A stretch of 64,000 nucleotides of DNA from Pseudonocardia terrae (GTDB taxonomy: Bacteria; Actinomycetota; Actinomycetes; Mycobacteriales; Pseudonocardiaceae), in assembly GCF_021343995.1 (NCBI RefSeq), contig NZ_JAJTTE010000032.1, forward strand, positions 25,542 through 89,541. The letters are read 5' to 3'. Below are positions 50,516 to 59,000 of the stretch, piece by piece; the first letter of the stretch is position 1, and each line of letters opens with the position of its first letter. A program made the position numbers and the translations under genes. Below the pieces are notes generated by a model. That model saw only the letters and a program-made list of their open reading frames with translations. It searched no databases and was not told where the DNA came from.

Positions 50516-53500
50516 GTGACGATCGCTCCCGCCGACACGGGCCTCGCGCCCGCGGTGCTGGCGCGTGCCCTCGGGCTGCCGCCGCCCACCGAGGAGCAGG
50601 CCGCGGTGATCGCCGCTCCGCCCGAGTCCGCGCTGGTCGTGGCCGGGGCGGGCGCGGGCAAGACAGAGACGATGGCGGCCCGTGTCGTCTGGCTCGTGGC
50701 GACCGGGCAGGTGCTGCCCGAGCAGGTCCTGGGGCTCACGTTCACCCGCAAGGCCGCGCAGCAGCTCGGCACCCGCGTCCGGTCACGGCTGCGTCGCCTC
50801 GCCGGCTCCCCGCTGCTCGACGAGTTGGACCCCGGCGGCGGCCGGCGTGCGGCCCTGATCGCGGGGGAGCCGACCGTCGCGACCTACCACGCCTACGCGG
50901 GCCGGCTGGTCGCCGAGCACGCGCTGCGGCTGCCCGCGGAGCCGGCGTCGCGGCTGCTGGGCGAGACGGCGGCCTGGCAGCTCGCGCACCGGGTCGTCTC
51001 GTCGTGGGCCGCGGACCTCGAGGTCGACCGGGTGCCGGCCACGGTCACGGGCTACCTGCTGGCCCTGGCCGGGGAGCTGGGGGAGCACCTGGTCGAGCCG
51101 GAGCGGTTGCGCTCCTTCACCTCGGAGCTGCTCGCGGTGCTGGAGAACGCACCGCCGGGCAAGCGCCAGCGGGCCGAGCCGTCGCAGAAGTACCGGGACC
51201 GGACGGGGGCCCAGCGGCTGCGGGCCGAGCTGCTCCCGCTGGTCGAGGAGTACGCGCGGCGCAAGGCCGCCGAGCGCGCCATGGACTTCTCCGACCAGCT
51301 CGCGATCGCCGCCCGGGTCGCCGAGGCCCGGCCCGAGGTCGGGGAGATCGAACGCGCGCAGTACCGGGCCGTGCTGCTCGACGAGTACCAGGACACCGGG
51401 CACGCCCAGCGCGTCCTGCTCCGGGCGTTGTTCGGCCGGATCCCGGGCGAGCCCGTGCGCGCCGAGCCGCTCGCGGTCACGGCCGTCGGCGACCCCTGCC
51501 AGTCGATCTACGGGTGGCGCGGGGCGAGCGCGGGCAACCTCACCCGCTTCCGCACCGACTTCCCGCGGCCCGGCGGCGAGCCAGCCCGCGAGTACGGGTT
51601 GCTCACCAGCTTCCGCAACCCCGCCGAGGTGCTGGACCTGGCCAATGCCGTGTCCGAGCCGCTGCGCACCGCGCCGGACTCGGTGACCGTGGGCGCGCTG
51701 CGGCCCGGCCCGAAGGCCGTGCCCGGTGAGGTGCGGGTGGCGCTGCACCCGGACGTCAGCGCCGAGGTCGGCTGGGTGGCCGACGGCATCGCCGCGCACT
51801 GGCGGGCCCGGGACGCGGCCGGGGAGGGCCCGCCGACCTCGGCGGTGCTGGTCCGCCGCCGCGGGGACATGGACGCGCTCGCCGCCGCGCTGCGTGCCCG
51901 TGGCCTGCCGGTCGAGGTCGTCGGGCTGGGCGGGTTGCTCGACACCCCGGAGGTCCGCGACCTGGTCAGCGCGCTGCGGATCGTGGCGGACCCGCTGGCC
52001 GGGCCGGCGGCGGTCCGCCTGCTGACCGGCGCGCGCTGGCGGCTCGGGGTGAGCGACCTCGCCGCGCTGTGGGCCCGGGCCCGCGAGCTGGTCCCGCCGC
52101 TGCCGTCGCGCCCCGGTCCGCTGCCGCCGGCGGAGCTCGCACTCGGTGCGCTGCCCGGCGAGCAGGCCGAGCAGGCGGGCCTGGTCGACGCGCTCGACGA
52201 CCCGGGCGAGCCCGAGCGGTACTCCGCGGCCGGGTACGCCCGGATCACCCGGCTCGCGCGCGAGCTGTCGTGGCTGCGGTCGCGGGCGTCGGCGCCGCTC
52301 ACCGACCTGGTGGCCGACGTCGAGCGGGTCCTGCTGCTCGACGTCGAGACCGCGGCGCGGCCCGGGCCAGCCGGCCGCGCGCACCTCGACGCCTTCGCCG
52401 ACGTCGTCGCGGACTTCGCGACCGGGGCCGAGGTGGCGAGCCTGCCGGCCCTGCTCGACTACCTGGAGACCGCGGAGAAGGCCGAGGACGGGCTGTCACC
52501 GGGCGAGGTCGAGGTGGCCGAGGACCGCGTGCAGATCCTCACCGTGCACGCCGCCAAGGGCCTCGAATGGGAGGTCGTGGCCGTGCCGCACCTGGTCACC
52601 CAGGTCTTCCCGGGCCGGCGGATGTCCGGCACCTGGCTCACCGGCGTGGCCGAGCTCCCGGTCCCGCTGCGCGGCGACGCGGACGACCTGCCCGGGCTGT
52701 ACCTGCCACCCGGGCCGGACCGCAAGCAGGTGGAGGTGGCGCTCGACGAGCACGACGCCGCCCTCGAGGAGCGCCGGAAGACGGAGGAGCGCCGGCTGTT
52801 CTACGTGGCGCTCACCCGCTCCGAGCACGTCCTGCTCTGCTCCGGCCACCACTGGGGCGCCACGGGCTCGAAGCCGCGCGGGCCGTCGCCGTTCCTGCAG
52901 GAGCTGCGCACGATCGCGGAGCCCGAGGTCTGGGCGGAGCCGCCGGAGGAGGGCGCCGAGAACCCGGTGCTCGCCGAGCAGGTCACGGCCGAGTGGCCCG
53001 CGAACCCGCTCGGCCCGCGGGCCGGCGCGGTGCACGAGGGCGCGGAGCTGGTCCGCGAGGCCATCCGCACGCAGGAGCGGGCGCGGCGGGCCGAGCGGCG
53101 CCGGGCCCGCGAGACCGACCAGCTGAGCTTCGACATCGAAGCGGAGCCGATGGAGGAGCCGGACCCGGAGGGCTGGGCGGCCGACGTCGACGTGCTGCTG
53201 GCCGAGCGCGCCGCCGGTGTCGCCCGGCCATCGGTCGCGCTACCGGGGCACGTGTCGGTGAGCCAGCTCGTCGAGCTTGCGGCCGACGCCGACGCGTTCG
53301 CCGCCGGCCTGCGGCGCCCGCTGCCGTTGCCGCCCAACCCGCACGCCCGCCGCGGCACCGCGTTCCACGCCTGGCTGGAGCAGCGGTTCGGGGCGGAGCG
53401 GCTGCTCGACATCGACGAGCTGCCCGGCGCGGCCGACGAGGGCGCGAGCGAGTCCTCCGACGCCGAGCTGACCGAGCTGCAGGAGGCGTTCCTCGCCTCG

Positions 53501-53845
53501 GAGTGGGCGGACCGGGTGCCGGTCGAGGCCGAGGTCTCGTTCGAGACGGTGCTGGCCGGGGTCGCGGTCCGGGGCCGAATGGACGCCGTTTTCGCCGACC
53601 CGGACGGCGGGTTCACGGTCGTCGACTGGAAGACGGGTGCGGTGCCGGACGAGTCGCGCCGGCACGCCGTCGGGGTGCAGCTCGCGGTCTACCGGCTGGC
53701 GTGGGCGGCGCTGGCGGAGGTGCCGGCGCAGAAGGTGCGGGCGGCGTTCCACTACGTGCGCGAGGGCGTCACCCTCCGCCCCGCCGACCTGGAGACCGCC
53801 GAGGAGCTGCACGCCATGATCCGCGGCATCCCCGAGCAGCCCTGA
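50516..53845 (+). CDS. adnB: AdnB subunit of the AdnAB helicase-nuclease
   Basis: A 1,109-residue UvrD/RecB-like protein: AGAGAGKTETM (Walker A, near 43), LTFTRKAAQQLGTR (Ia), LLDEYQDTGHAQR (II, near 288), VGDPCQSIYGWRGA (III), LLTSFRNPAEVLDLAN (IV), LTVHAAKGLEWEVVAVPH (V), RRLFYVALTRSEH (VI). The C-terminal nuclease has RGRMDAVF and VVDWKTG (near 1019-1038), without the Fe-S cysteines of AdnA. AdnB supplies the main motor in the mycobacterial complex. GTG 50516 begins 50 bases after the GH16 stop. It ends just before the triple AT-rich repeat. Confidence 0.93.
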   Translation: MTIAPADTGLAPAVLARALGLPPPTEEQAAVIAAPPESALVVAGAGAGKTETMAARVVWLVATGQVLPEQVLGLTFTRKAAQQLGTRVRSRLRRLAGSPLLDELDPGGGRRAALIAGEPTVATYHAYAGRLVAEHALRLPAEPASRLLGETAAWQLAHRVVSSWAADLEVDRVPATVTGYLLALAGELGEHLVEPERLRSFTSELLAVLENAPPGKRQRAEPSQKYRDRTGAQRLRAELLPLVEEYARRKAAERAMDFSDQLAIAARVAEARPEVGEIERAQYRAVLLDEYQDTGHAQRVLLRALFGRIPGEPVRAEPLAVTAVGDPCQSIYGWRGASAGNLTRFRTDFPRPGGEPAREYGLLTSFRNPAEVLDLANAVSEPLRTAPDSVTVGALRPGPKAVPGEVRVALHPDVSAEVGWVADGIAAHWRARDAAGEGPPTSAVLVRRRGDMDALAAALRARGLPVEVVGLGGLLDTPEVRDLVSALRIVADPLAGPAAVRLLTGARWRLGVSDLAALWARARELVPPLPSRPGPLPPAELALGALPGEQAEQAGLVDALDDPGEPERYSAAGYARITRLARELSWLRSRASAPLTDLVADVERVLLLDVETAARPGPAGRAHLDAFADVVADFATGAEVASLPALLDYLETAEKAEDGLSPGEVEVAEDRVQILTVHAAKGLEWEVVAVPHLVTQVFPGRRMSGTWLTGVAELPVPLRGDADDLPGLYLPPGPDRKQVEVALDEHDAALEERRKTEERRLFYVALTRSEHVLLCSGHHWGATGSKPRGPSPFLQELRTIAEPEVWAEPPEEGAENPVLAEQVTAEWPANPLGPRAGAVHEGAELVREAIRTQERARRAERRRARETDQLSFDIEAEPMEEPDPEGWAADVDVLLAERAAGVARPSVALPGHVSVSQLVELAADADAFAAGLRRPLPLPPNPHARRGTAFHAWLEQRFGAERLLDIDELPGAADEGASESSDAELTELQEAFLASEWADRVPVEAEVSFETVLAGVAVRGRMDAVFADPDGGFTVVDWKTGAVPDESRRHAVGVQLAVYRLAWAALAEVPAQKVRAAFHYVREGVTLRPADLETAEELHAMIRGIPEQP

Positions 53846-53846
53846 C

Positions 53847-53950
53847 CACTATGGAACCATAATGCGCGAGAATCCTGCCCCAGAGCGCGTTATGGAACCA
53901 TAATGCGATCCAGGCGGCCCCGGAATCGCATTATGGTTCCATAGTGCGCG
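53847..53950. repeat. Three AT-rich repeats forming alternative hairpins
   Basis: Copies at 53847-53868 (+), 53886-53907 (+) and 53927-53950 (-) share TATGGAACCATAATGCG. The second and third copies pair perfectly over 19 bp (53891-53909 with 53925-53943, 15-nt loop); the first and third pair over about 22 bp. The region lies between the convergent adnB and symporter genes and may terminate both. The unit is itself nearly palindromic (TATGG-AA-CCATA). Confidence 0.9.
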
Positions 53951-53972
53951 CCCTGACGGGCTCACGCCGAAC

Positions 53973-55616
53973 TCAGTGCTGGACGGCCTTCTCCACGCCC
54001 ACGCCGGTGAGCGACCGGACCTCCATCTCGGCGTACTTGTCCGCGTCGGCCTTCTCCTTCGACAGCACCGTGCCGAGGTAGCCGAGCAGGAACGAGAGCG
54101 GGATCGAGATCAGGCCCGGGTTGTCGAGCGGGAACCAGTGGAAGTCCACGCCCTGCAGCATCGACGCGCTGCGCCCGGTCGCCGGGTCGACCGGCTTCCC
54201 GGACACGACCGGCGAGAAGATGATCAGCACCAGCGTGATGGCCAGGCCGCCGTAGATGCTCCACAGCGCGCCGTTGGTGTTGAACCTCTTCCAGAACAGC
54301 GAGTAGAGGATCGTCGGCAGGTTCGCCGAGGCCGCGACGGCGAAGGCGAGCGCCACGAGGAACGCGATGTTCTGGCCGTTGGCGAGGATGCCGCCGAGGA
54401 TCGCGACGATGCCGATCACGACCGCCGTCCGGCGCGCGACCCGGACCTCGGTGTTCTTCTCGTCCTGCACCTGACCGCGCTTGATCACGTTGACGTAGAT
54501 GTCGTGCGCGAACGACGCCGACGCCGTGATCGTCAGCCCGGCGACCACCGCGAGGATCGTCGCGAAGGCGACGGCCGCGATCAGGCCCAGCAGGACCGTG
54601 CCGCCGAGCTCGTAGGCCAGCAGCGGGGCCGCGGAGTTCGCCCCGCCGGGAGCCTTCTTGATCGCGTCCGGCCCGACGAGCGCGCCCGCGCCGTAGCCGA
54701 GGACCAGCGTGAACAGGTAGAAGATGCCGATCAGCCAGATCGCCCAGGTCACCGAGCGGCGGGCCTCCTTGGCCGTGGGCACGGTGTAGAAGCGCATCAG
54801 GATGTGCGGCAGGCCCGCGGTGCCGAGCACCAGCGCCAGGCCGAGCGAGATGAAGTCGAGCCGGGTGGTGCCGTTCTTGCCGTACTGGGCCCCGGGGTTG
54901 AGCAGCTTCTCGCCCGCCGCGCCGGCCCTCTCCACGGCGTCACCCATGAGCGCCGACAGGTTGAAGCCGACGAGCGAGAGCACCCACAGGGTCATCACGC
55001 CGGCACCAATGATCAGCAGCACCGCCTTGATGATCTGCACCCAGGTCGTGCCGCGCATGCCGCCGATCAGCACGTAGGCGATCATCAGCGCGCCGACGAC
55101 GGCGATGACGATCGACTGGCCGGTCTTCGACTTGACGTCCAGCAGCAGCGCGACGAGCCCGCCGGCGCCCGCCATCTGGGCCAGCAGGTAGAAGAAGGAG
55201 ACGGCGAGCGTGGAGGTCGCGGCCGCGGCGCGGACGGGGCGCTGGCGCATGCGGAAGGCCAGGACGTCGCCCATCGTGTACCGGCCGGTGTTGCGCAGCA
55301 GCTCGGCGACCAGCAGCAGCGCCACCAGCCAGGCGACGAGGAAGCCGATCGAGTAGAGGAAGCCGTCGTAGCCGTACAGGGCGATCGCGCCCGCGATGCC
55401 GAGGAACGACGCCGCCGACAAGTAGTCGCCGGAGATCGCGATGCCGTTCTGCGGGCCAGAGAAGCCGCCGCCCGCGGTGTAGAAGTCGCCGGCGCCGCTC
55501 GACGCCTTCCTGCTCACCCGGATCACGATCGCGAGCGTGATGATCACGAAGATCGCGAAGATGCTGATGTTGAGCAGCGGGCTGGAGCCCGCCACGCCCT
55601 GCGCCAGGACCCTCAT
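53973..55616 (-). CDS. actP: Cation/acetate-type sodium:solute symporter
   Basis: A 547-residue polytopic protein with about 13 helices. Sodium:solute symporter segments are present: GDFYTAGGGFSGPQNGIAI, SGDYLSAASFLGIAGAIAL, the GLPHILMRFYTVPTAKEARR motif and FAVAASANLPTILYSLFW. It closely resembles ActP of the acetate/glycolate/pyruvate group. The ATG at 55616 overlaps the stop of the DUF485 gene by four bases; the DUF485 partner next to the symporter is typical for actP loci. The transported acid is inferred. Confidence 0.9.
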   Translation of the reverse strand: MRVLAQGVAGSSPLLNISIFAIFVIITLAIVIRVSRKASSGAGDFYTAGGGFSGPQNGIAISGDYLSAASFLGIAGAIALYGYDGFLYSIGFLVAWLVALLLVAELLRNTGRYTMGDVLAFRMRQRPVRAAAATSTLAVSFFYLLAQMAGAGGLVALLLDVKSKTGQSIVIAVVGALMIAYVLIGGMRGTTWVQIIKAVLLIIGAGVMTLWVLSLVGFNLSALMGDAVERAGAAGEKLLNPGAQYGKNGTTRLDFISLGLALVLGTAGLPHILMRFYTVPTAKEARRSVTWAIWLIGIFYLFTLVLGYGAGALVGPDAIKKAPGGANSAAPLLAYELGGTVLLGLIAAVAFATILAVVAGLTITASASFAHDIYVNVIKRGQVQDEKNTEVRVARRTAVVIGIVAILGGILANGQNIAFLVALAFAVAASANLPTILYSLFWKRFNTNGALWSIYGGLAITLVLIIFSPVVSGKPVDPATGRSASMLQGVDFHWFPLDNPGLISIPLSFLLGYLGTVLSKEKADADKYAEMEVRSLTGVGVEKAVQH

Positions 55617-55981
55617 CGGCCGGCCCCCTCGATCTCCTCGCGGATCGCCTCCGAGTGCGGGTCGAACTTCTTGTCCGCCCACTTCACGTACCAGGTCGTG
55701 ATGGCGAAGGTGGACACGAACTGCAGCAGGCCGAAGACCAGGCCGACGTTGATGTTCCCGGCCAGCTTGATCGCCATGAACCCGGGCGCGTAGCTCGCCA
55801 GCACCACGTAGAGCAGGTACCAGACGAGGAACGCCGCCGTGAGCGGGAAGACGAAGCGGCGCAGCCGGTGCCGCAGGGCCTGGAACTCGGTGCTCTGCTG
55901 GACCGTTGCCCAGTCGGGGTGGGCCGTGGTGCCTCTCGCCGGGCGCTCGCCGGCCGGGGGCGGGGACTCGGTGGTGCTCAC
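55613..55981 (-). CDS. DUF485 membrane protein
   Basis: A 122-residue protein: STEFQALRHRLRRFVFPLTA leads into two hydrophobic helices (FLVWYLLYVVLASYAPGFM and GLVFGLLQFVSTFAITTWY) and a charged tail (VKWADKKFDPHSEAIREEI). This is the YjcH-like DUF485 family that accompanies ActP. GTG 55981 has GAGGAGG four bases upstream. It leads the transcript; the 187 bp upstream hold its promoter region and the end of the next symporter gene. Confidence 0.9.
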   Translation of the reverse strand: MSTTESPPPAGERPARGTTAHPDWATVQQSTEFQALRHRLRRFVFPLTAAFLVWYLLYVVLASYAPGFMAIKLAGNINVGLVFGLLQFVSTFAITTWYVKWADKKFDPHSEAIREEIEGAGR

Positions 55982-56168
55982 GGTGCCTCCTCGCACTGTG
56001 GGGTGTGGTGCCGGGGTGTCGTGCCACGGCGGACCCGGACGGAACGGGTCGTACCGGACACAGCACAACCGAGTACCCGACAGGCGCGGAAGTAACGCAC
56101 GACACATCGCGGACGGGGACGACGAAAGGCGGACGAACGGTCGGATTCCGCGACGAGCGGTCCTCGGT

Positions 56169-57827
56169 TCAGGTGCGTTCGTCCAGGTGGAGGCGCAGCA
56201 TCGCGGCCTCGGCACCGGGCAGCGGGCGGTCCCGGCGGGACACCGCGACCATCGTCAGGAACGCGAGCGGCACCGAGAACAGCGCCGGCTGCCCCAGCAG
56301 CAGCGCGACGAGCCCTGGACCCGGCTGCGCCACGAGCCCCAGCGCCATCACCCCGGCCGACGACGCCAGCCCCACGGCCATCCCCACGAACGCGCCCCGT
56401 GCCGTCAGCCCCCGCCACCAGATGCCCAGCACCAGCATCGGGCAGAACGTCGACGCCGCCACGGCGAAGGCCGAGGTCACCACGGCCCCGACGTCGATCC
56501 GCGCCGCGGGCAGGGCGAGCAGCACGATCACCCCGGCGGCCAGCAGCGCGGTGAGCCGCAGCCGGCGCAGCGACCCGGGCAGCAGGTCGTGCGCGAGCGC
56601 GCCGGCCAGCGCGAGCAGCAAGCCAAGCGAGGTGGCGAGGAACGCGGCGAAGGCGCCCGCGGTGAGCAGCGCGGTGAACACGTCGCCCGTGGTGCCGCCG
56701 TCCACCCGGCTCGGGAGTGCGACGACGGCCGTGTCGGTCGCCCCGGACAGGTAGAGCTCCGGCACCAGCACCCCGCCGAGCAGCCCGTAGACCACGGTGA
56801 ACACGTAGAAGGAGCCGAGCAGACCGACCGTGATCGCGGCGGTCCGGCGGGCGGCGCGGCCGTCGGGGCTCGTGTGGAACCGGACGATGACGTGCGGGAG
56901 CCCCATCGTGCCCAGCGCGGTGGCGACCAGGACGGACCAGGTGGCGAGCAGCGGGTGCCAGTTGCCGCCGTCGAGCAGGGGCCGTTGCCAGGTGCCGCTG
57001 CCGGGCAGCGCCGCGCCCGCGATCTCCGGCACCGCCGCGCCCTCGGGGAAGACCCAGGTCGCGTCCCCGGGCGCGACGTGCTCGCCCGGCTCGAGCCGCA
57101 CCGGCACGCCGTCGGCGAGAACCGTGACCGGTTCGCGCACCTGCAGCCGGGTGTCCAGCCGGAACGTCACCTCGGTGGGCCGCGGGAAGGCGGCGTACTC
57201 CGCGGGCCGCACCGCCTCCGCGCGGGTGTCGGCGCCGGCCGCGACCAGCAGCCAGATCGCGGGGACGATGAACAGCAGCAGCTTGAGCACGAACTGGAAG
57301 GCCTGCACGTAGGTCGCGGCGCGCATCCCGCCGAGCGCGAGCGTGATGCTGACCGCCGCCCCCGCGACCACGATCCCGACCCAGTGGGGCGTGCCGCTGA
57401 CCAGGGTCAGGACCTGGCCCGCGGCGGTGAACTGCGGCACCAGGTACAGCCCGGCGATCACCAGCACGACGACGGCGCTGAACCGGCGCAGGCCCGGCGA
57501 GCCCAGCCGGGCCTCGGCGAAGTCCGGCACGGTCAGCGCGCCGGTGCGGCGCATCGGGGCCGCGACCAGCACCAGCATCAGCAGGTAGCCCGCGGTGAAG
57601 CCGACCGGGTACCAGAGTGCCCCCACCCCGTTCTTGACGACGAGCCCCGCCGTGCCGAGGAACGACGCCGCCGACAGGTACTCCCCGGACACGGCGGCGG
57701 CGTTGAGCGTGGGGGAGACCCGCCGGGACGCGACGAGGAAGTCCGAGGTGGAGCGCAGGGCCGCGACGCCGCGCGCCCCGATCAGCAGCGTCGCCAGGAC
57801 GACCGGGACGACGGCGAGCGCGGTCAC
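56169..57827 (-). CDS. Second sodium:solute symporter
   Basis: A 552-residue polytopic protein of the same superfamily as ActP (FLVASRRVSPTLNAAAVSGE, YLSAASFLGTAGLVV, LPHVIVRFHTSPDGRAARR, FAVAASTFCPMLVLGIWW). A large hydrophilic insert at about residues 205-280 (TFRLDTRLQVREPVTVLADG) is unusual and resembles the MctC/cation-acetate symporter variants of actinobacteria. Its start overlaps the stop of the small membrane protein gene upstream. The substrate is not known; a short organic acid is likely from context. Confidence 0.88.
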   Translation of the reverse strand: MTALAVVPVVLATLLIGARGVAALRSTSDFLVASRRVSPTLNAAAVSGEYLSAASFLGTAGLVVKNGVGALWYPVGFTAGYLLMLVLVAAPMRRTGALTVPDFAEARLGSPGLRRFSAVVVLVIAGLYLVPQFTAAGQVLTLVSGTPHWVGIVVAGAAVSITLALGGMRAATYVQAFQFVLKLLLFIVPAIWLLVAAGADTRAEAVRPAEYAAFPRPTEVTFRLDTRLQVREPVTVLADGVPVRLEPGEHVAPGDATWVFPEGAAVPEIAGAALPGSGTWQRPLLDGGNWHPLLATWSVLVATALGTMGLPHVIVRFHTSPDGRAARRTAAITVGLLGSFYVFTVVYGLLGGVLVPELYLSGATDTAVVALPSRVDGGTTGDVFTALLTAGAFAAFLATSLGLLLALAGALAHDLLPGSLRRLRLTALLAAGVIVLLALPAARIDVGAVVTSAFAVAASTFCPMLVLGIWWRGLTARGAFVGMAVGLASSAGVMALGLVAQPGPGLVALLLGQPALFSVPLAFLTMVAVSRRDRPLPGAEAAMLRLHLDERT

Positions 57828-58201
57828 CGGGCGCGGTCCGGCAGGTCCCTGCCGGCCTGCTCGGTCCCGTCCTCGGTCCGCTCCGCGCGCCGCAGCTGCC
57901 AGTGCGCCAGAACCGCCAGCACCGGGTAGGGCAGCAGCGCGACGGCGATCCAGACGACCGGGAAGGGCCCGACCCGTAGCGCCACCGGCACCGCCCCGAG
58001 CAGCACGGGGAGCCCGACCAGCAGCAGCGCGGCGGCGGCGAGCGTGCCGGCGGCGACCCGTAGTTGGCCGCGCCGGATCCGGGCCGCCACCCGCAGCTCC
58101 TCGCCGGTCAACGACCGCGGCACGGCCGAGACGCCGCGGCGCGCGGCGAGCGCCACCCTGGTCTGCGGGCTGGTCACGGCGACCCGCCGCTGCCGGCTCA
58201 C
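57824..58201 (-). CDS. Two-helix membrane protein upstream of symporter
   Basis: A 125-residue protein with a basic N-terminal 45 residues and two hydrophobic helices (LAAAALLLVGLPVLLGAVPVA, split here as LAAAALLLVGL and PVLLGAVPVA; VVWIAVALLPYPVLAVLAHW). It occupies the place that DUF485 proteins have beside ActP, but I do not see that family's sequence. The gene overlaps the symporter start and begins 13 bases after the LytTR regulator stop, so all lie in one minus-strand run. Confidence 0.75.
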   Translation of the reverse strand: MSRQRRVAVTSPQTRVALAARRGVSAVPRSLTGEELRVAARIRRGQLRVAAGTLAAAALLLVGLPVLLGAVPVALRVGPFPVVWIAVALLPYPVLAVLAHWQLRRAERTEDGTEQAGRDLPDRAR

Positions 58202-58214
58202 CCCGCCACCCCGC

Positions 58215-59000
58215 TCACCGTGGCCGGCCCGGGGAGAAGTCCCCGCGCGTGGCCGCCTCGAGCAGTCGTTCCCGCAGCTCCCGGGCGTGCCGGCGGCTCA
58301 CCGGGACGTCGCCGGCGTCGGTGTGCGCGAGCAGCCCGCCGCTCGTGTCGCTGCGCAGCTCCTGCACCGCGTGCACGGCCAGCAGGAAGCTGCGGTGCAC
58401 CCGCACGTACCCGACGCCCGACCAGTGCTCCTCCAGCCGCGAGATCGGCATCCGCACGAGGTGCGAGCCGCCGCGGGTGTGCAGCCGGACGTAGTCGCCC
58501 TGGGCCTCGGCGAACCGGACGTCGTCGCGCCGGACGTACCGGGTCCGCCCGCCGAGCTCGACCGACACCGCGGCCAGCTCGTCGACGGCCGGGACGGGCG
58601 GCGCGGGGTCCGCGGCCCGCGCGACGCGCAGCACCCGGGCGAGGGTGGCGTCGAGCCGCTCGGCGGCGACCGGCTTGAGCAGGTAGTCCAGCGCACCGAC
58701 GCCGTAGGCCGACACCGCGTGCTCCTCGAACGCCGTCACGAACACGATCTCCGGCGGATCGGTCATGCGCGCCAGCAGCGCGGCGAGCTCCAGCCCGTCC
58801 ATCCCGGGCATCGAGATGTCGAGGAAGGCCGCGTCGAAGCGGCGGGCCTGCAGCAGCTTGAGCGCCGCGAGCGCGTCGCCGGCGGGCACGACCTCCTCCA
58901 CACAGCGCGACGCGGCGAGGAGCCGGGTCAGCTCGGCGAGCGCGGGGGCGACGTCGTCGACCGCCAGGACCCGCAGGCGCGCCCCGTTCGCCGTGCTCAC
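58215..59000 (-). CDS. LytTR-type response regulator
   Basis: A 261-residue protein. The receiver domain has VLAVDDVAPALAEL, the phosphorylation site AAFLDISMPG (Asp61), FVTAFEEHAVSAYG and LDYLLKPVAAERL (Lys). The C-terminal LytTR DNA-binding domain (about 150-255) has YVRRDDVRFAEAQGDYVRLH and GYVRVHRSFLLAVHAV. The GTG start overlaps the kinase stop by four bases. It most likely controls the downstream symporter genes, as BtsR/YpdB-type regulators do for pyruvate transporters. Confidence 0.92.
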   Translation of the reverse strand: MSTANGARLRVLAVDDVAPALAELTRLLAASRCVEEVVPAGDALAALKLLQARRFDAAFLDISMPGMDGLELAALLARMTDPPEIVFVTAFEEHAVSAYGVGALDYLLKPVAAERLDATLARVLRVARAADPAPPVPAVDELAAVSVELGGRTRYVRRDDVRFAEAQGDYVRLHTRGGSHLVRMPISRLEEHWSGVGYVRVHRSFLLAVHAVQELRSDTSGGLLAHTDAGDVPVSRRHARELRERLLEAATRGDFSPGRPR

